NCBI GenBank assembly: GCA_024401305.1
Contig: JAKSLI010000035.1
Location: 1 to 35,029 of the forward strand
Length of the DNA stretch: 35,029 nt
Direction: 5' to 3'
Origin: Bacteroidaceae bacterium
Lineage (GTDB): Bacteria; Bacteroidota; Bacteroidia; Bacteroidales; Bacteroidaceae
Below are positions 34,001 through 35,029 of the stretch, piece after piece; the first letter of the stretch is position 1, and the number at the start of each line of letters is the position of its first letter. A program made the position numbers and the translations under genes. Below the pieces are notes generated by a model that was given only the letters and a program-made list of their open reading frames with translations, searched no databases and was not told where the DNA came from.

Positions 34001-34231
34001 TACGATGATGTGCTGCGGAAAGACAACGGCATTCTCTATGAGCTGTGTGGCGTCGAGAATGTTAATCTGCATGCCCGACTTGAGAATCTTCTTCAGATAA
34101 AGAAACTGCCCGTCGCTGTAATCCACAACATATCGCTTCGCCTTTGCCTCATCGCCAGGAAGAGGAGAAGAAAAGCAATGGAGATATTGCGGTGTGATGC
34201 GTTCTATTATGAGTCGGAGTTTCTTTATCAT
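31055..34231 (-). CDS. Dna2-like helicase with N-terminal Cas4/PD-(D/E)XK nuclease domain
   Basis: The 1,058-residue protein combines a RecB/Cas4-type nuclease motif (~220-275: D233 in LQGRVDMM, E244xK246 in LIEQKSGK, Q271 in HYVQLLLYF) with a superfamily 1 helicase. Walker A is LLIGPPGTGKT (~618-628), motif Ia SYTNRAVDEIC, motif II IIDESSQI, motif III GDYKQLPAV, motif V RISIDTVERYQGSQRDV and motif VI NVALTRARKKF. Such proteins act in DNA end processing and repair. Three segments (about residues 132-158, 434-487 and 643-679) are proline/glycine-rich, not family-like, and are encoded by C-rich palindromic elements inserted in frame (see repeats). The third lies between Walker A and motif Ia. 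Whether the protein stays active is uncertain, but the frame and all motifs are intact. Confidence 0.88.
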   Translation of the reverse strand: MIKKLRLIIERITPQYLHCFSSPLPGDEAKAKRYVVDYSDGQFLYLKKILKSGMQINILDATQLIENAVVFPQHIIVEPDFLVDISSIAGCFKEYGHHALNYIVSRLSKPETSQPILLGNYAGAALDEIISRPPLTPPQGGGQNRPGSNPSPCGEVGRGFNFAKVLTQCFQSQPLEFITCPKFNGNQFKQDAIKQASNIQEIVAALKEKYDLDKAILEPTFVCEALGLQGRVDMMTTDLKLLIEQKSGKNFNLANSRISDIGYHVESHYVQLLLYFSVLYFNFGVKREDIDFYLLYSKYEMPTGLLPVDYYEVLINEALKLRNQIVATELMVADKGFGKIRPLLRTDVVNVKRSQSNLWRDYQCPQLEEQFSIYNNLFVSKLLYAYFDTMATFVYREQRAAWLGESTEQSTAVSYLWKMTLEEKIDTGNILAPLTDPLAPQGEKDPLAPQGGTLQMTLSLHKNQCTEQLKTPPSGAGGSTPPRGVGGPLPNFRRGDSVYLYQYTDIPDVRKAFLHKANIIKMTSDEIVLSLKNPIHLDKLSQNNENDEKTFWAIEHSASNSSTSSSLRSLTAFLKAEPERQELILGQREPQADLTKTLTRSYSEDYDDIVLRMKQAKDYFLLIGPPGTGKTSQALKFMVQESLDPLAPQGGTFNSSADENKYKSSEIITLKTPPRGDGGSDGALLLLSYTNRAVDEICEMLDGAGIDFLRIGNEFATDEQWLPHLLNIKARENSSLAVIKADILNAKVIVGTTSTISSRTYLFTLKHFSLAIIDESSQILEPNIIGILSQDIDKFVLIGDYKQLPAVVQQSPEESKVTSKELNDICLTDCRNSLFERLINIERKAGRTQFIGLLRKQGRMHPDIAEFANEHFYKEENLQPVPLPHQLEESGGRMLFHDIKKTDTNGNDKANIDEAIVAAKIVDEVRKEYEEAAKKNGSDGFNPRKTVGIIVPYRNQIATVRSELEKYGIADYSRISIDTVERYQGSQRDVIIYSFTISKEHQLGFLTANTFYENNRPIDRKLNVALTRARKKFIALGNKELLSKNYLFKKLIESCKEQ
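32193..32304. repeat. In-frame palindromic element, third insertion in the helicase
   Basis: The left end GACCCCCCATCCCCCCGAGG (GGGAGTTTTTAA) and the right end (ACTTTT/AGTTCCCCCTTGGGGGG CTAGGGGGTC) are inverted copies flanking ~50 bases. The encoded peptide includes DPLAPQGGTF and LKTPPRGDGG. Confidence 0.85.
32769..32926. repeat. In-frame palindromic element, second (doubled) insertion in the helicase
   Basis: Two adjacent left-type units at 32769-32822 face two right-type units at 32874-32926. The protein reads DPLAPQGEKDPLAPQGG on one side and LKTPPSGAGGSTPPRGVGG on the other. The doubling suggests an insertion next to or into an older copy, or local duplication. Confidence 0.85.
33754..33837. 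repeat. In-frame palindromic element, first insertion in the helicase
   Basis: AACCCCTCCCAACCTCCCCA CAAGGGGAGGGG faces TCCTCCCCCTTGTGGGGGAG TTAGAGGGGG around a short middle. It encodes RPPLTPPQGGG and SPCGEVGRG. The frame is kept. Confidence 0.85.
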
Positions 34232-34250
34232 AGTTTAATATAAAATCAGT

Positions 34251-34321
34251 AGGGCGAAGATTTCTGAGCCGTTAACAAAGGAATAGTTTCCAATGGTTGC
34301 GGCTCGGAAATCCTCGCCCTA
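34251..34321 (-). repeat. ~71-bp inverted-repeat element, copy 2
   Basis: It has the same arms as the element at 4311-4383 (AGGGCGAAGATTTCTGAGCC / GGCTCGGAAATCCTCGCCCT), with a different ~29-base loop. As with copy 1, it lies between two minus-strand genes, and only the minus-strand RNA has G-U pairs at the two imperfect positions. A TTTAGCC-rich stretch is again next to it (34341-34371). Confidence 0.85.
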
Positions 34322-34391
34322 CATTATTTAATTCGAAGTAAAGCCTTTAGCTTTTAGCCTTTAGCCTTTACCCTCGCTCAAAGAGCGAACT

Positions 34392-35029
34392 TTAGATTGC
34401 GAATGGGTTCTCGCCTGGGTAGAGCTGTCCTGCTGGGAGAGGAGTGTTGATGTCTTCTACGCCGAGCATCTTGAGAGCCTCGAAGAGAACCTTGCCAGAC
34501 TTCTTGAATGCGTAAGCACCGTGGTGTGGGAAGCGCTTGCCAACGAGGACGTGGCGATAGAAGCGAGCGAATCCAGGGATAGCTGCGATACCGATACCAC
34601 CGAATGAGCAAGGATCGATGTCGAGGAAGTGACCTTCAGCGATGTAAGAAACAAGCTTGGCATCAGAGTTAGACTGGATGCGGAACATTGTAGTAGCAGA
34701 AGGCATGATCTGACCTTCGAGAGTACCCTTTGTGATTTCTGGGCTCATGAGACGAGCCTGGATGAGCTGATACTTGATCTTGCAGTCCTTCATGCACTGT
34801 GAGCAAGTGTTACCGCAGTGGAAGCCCATGTAGAGGTCCTTGAGGTCTGCACCAGCGAGGTTAGCACCAGCAGGGATAACGTCAGCAGGAACAGAGTTGT
34901 TGATGTCGAGGAGAGTAGCTGGCTTCTCAGTAGCGCACTCAGCCATGTACTCAGAGAGAGCACCGTAGAGGTCAACCTCACAAGCTACAGGGATACCACG
35001 ACCGGTGAGACGTGAGTTAACGTAGCAAG
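34392..35029 (-). CDS. FucI/AraA-like sugar isomerase family protein, C-terminal part
   Basis: The frame is open to the window edge, so the N-terminus is missing; an internal ATG at 34946 is not the start. The visible ~212 residues begin CYVNSRLTGRGIPVACEVDL YGALSEYM, a segment typical of the L-fucose isomerase-related family (COG2407 type). They continue with FRIQSNSDAKLVSYIAEGHF and a C-terminus KRFPHHGAYAFKKSGKVLFE. Family members isomerise aldoses and ketoses such as fucose or arabinose with a divalent metal. The C-terminus does not match classical E. coli FucI, so the substrate should be left open. A GFHCGNTCSQCMKDC Cys cluster is notable and could bind metal. Confidence 0.75.
   Translation of the reverse strand, partial: CYVNSRLTGRGIPVACEVDLYGALSEYMAECATEKPATLLDINNSVPADVIPAGANLAGADLKDLYMGFHCGNTCSQCMKDCKIKYQLIQARLMSPEITKGTLEGQIMPSATTMFRIQSNSDAKLVSYIAEGHFLDIDPCSFGGIGIAAIPGFARFYRHVLVGKRFPHHGAYAFKKSGKVLFEALKMLGVEDINTPLPAGQLYPGENPFAI

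Overview
The window looks like a chromosomal segment of a Prevotella/Segatella-type member of the Bacteroidales. Supporting signs are the repeated Bacteroidetes promoter pattern (TTG near -33, TAnnTTTG near -7), a complete nqrABCDEF sodium-pump operon, a xylan cluster whose layout (symporter, GH10, GH43, acylhydrolase) resembles the xyn cluster described in Prevotella bryantii, and many C-rich/G-rich palindromic elements. No rRNA or tRNA gene was recognised. The genus is inferred from gene content only.

Layout. 1-762 is the end of a thioester-reductase-type protein. 987-1577 is an FKBP-type lipoprotein behind a triplicated 74-bp promoter repeat. 1647-8464 (minus strand) holds era, a polysaccharide deacetylase, a Ca/Na-type antiporter, a DUF349 coiled-coil protein and an ABC-F ATPase with a long structured leader. 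9214-10244 is an azlC/azlD pair. 10850-16910 is an accessory island: an HTH regulator, an unknown 318-aa protein, a tracrRNA gene on the minus strand, a type II-C cas9 interrupted by a frameshift, and a short decaying CRISPR array with its own leader promoter and terminator. No cas1 or cas2 is present in the window. 17184-17702 is a small exported protein. 17944-22959 is the minus-strand xylan operon. 23211-28922 is nqrABCDEF. 29074-31032 is a secreted GH30 xylanase. 31055-34231 is a Dna2-like nuclease-helicase. 34392 to the end is a truncated sugar isomerase.

How the genes work together. The xylan genes form a pathway: exported GH30 and GH10 enzymes cut xylan, an exported SGNH hydrolase probably removes ester groups, a GPH-family symporter imports oligosaccharides, and a GH43 without a signal peptide finishes the job in the cytoplasm. 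Nqr could supply the sodium gradient for such import. The CRISPR locus can be reconstructed as an RNA circuit: tracrRNA and pre-crRNA are both transcribed on the minus strand, opposite to cas9, each with a recognisable promoter and hairpin terminator.

The most unusual features are: (i) the cas9-tracrRNA-array locus without adaptation genes, with a broken cas9 and decayed repeats at the leader end; (ii) palindromic elements inserted in frame three times inside one helicase gene, and at the start or stop of other genes; (iii) three tandem promoter copies in front of the FKBP lipoprotein gene; and (iv) several long inverted-repeat elements between genes, one of them present twice.
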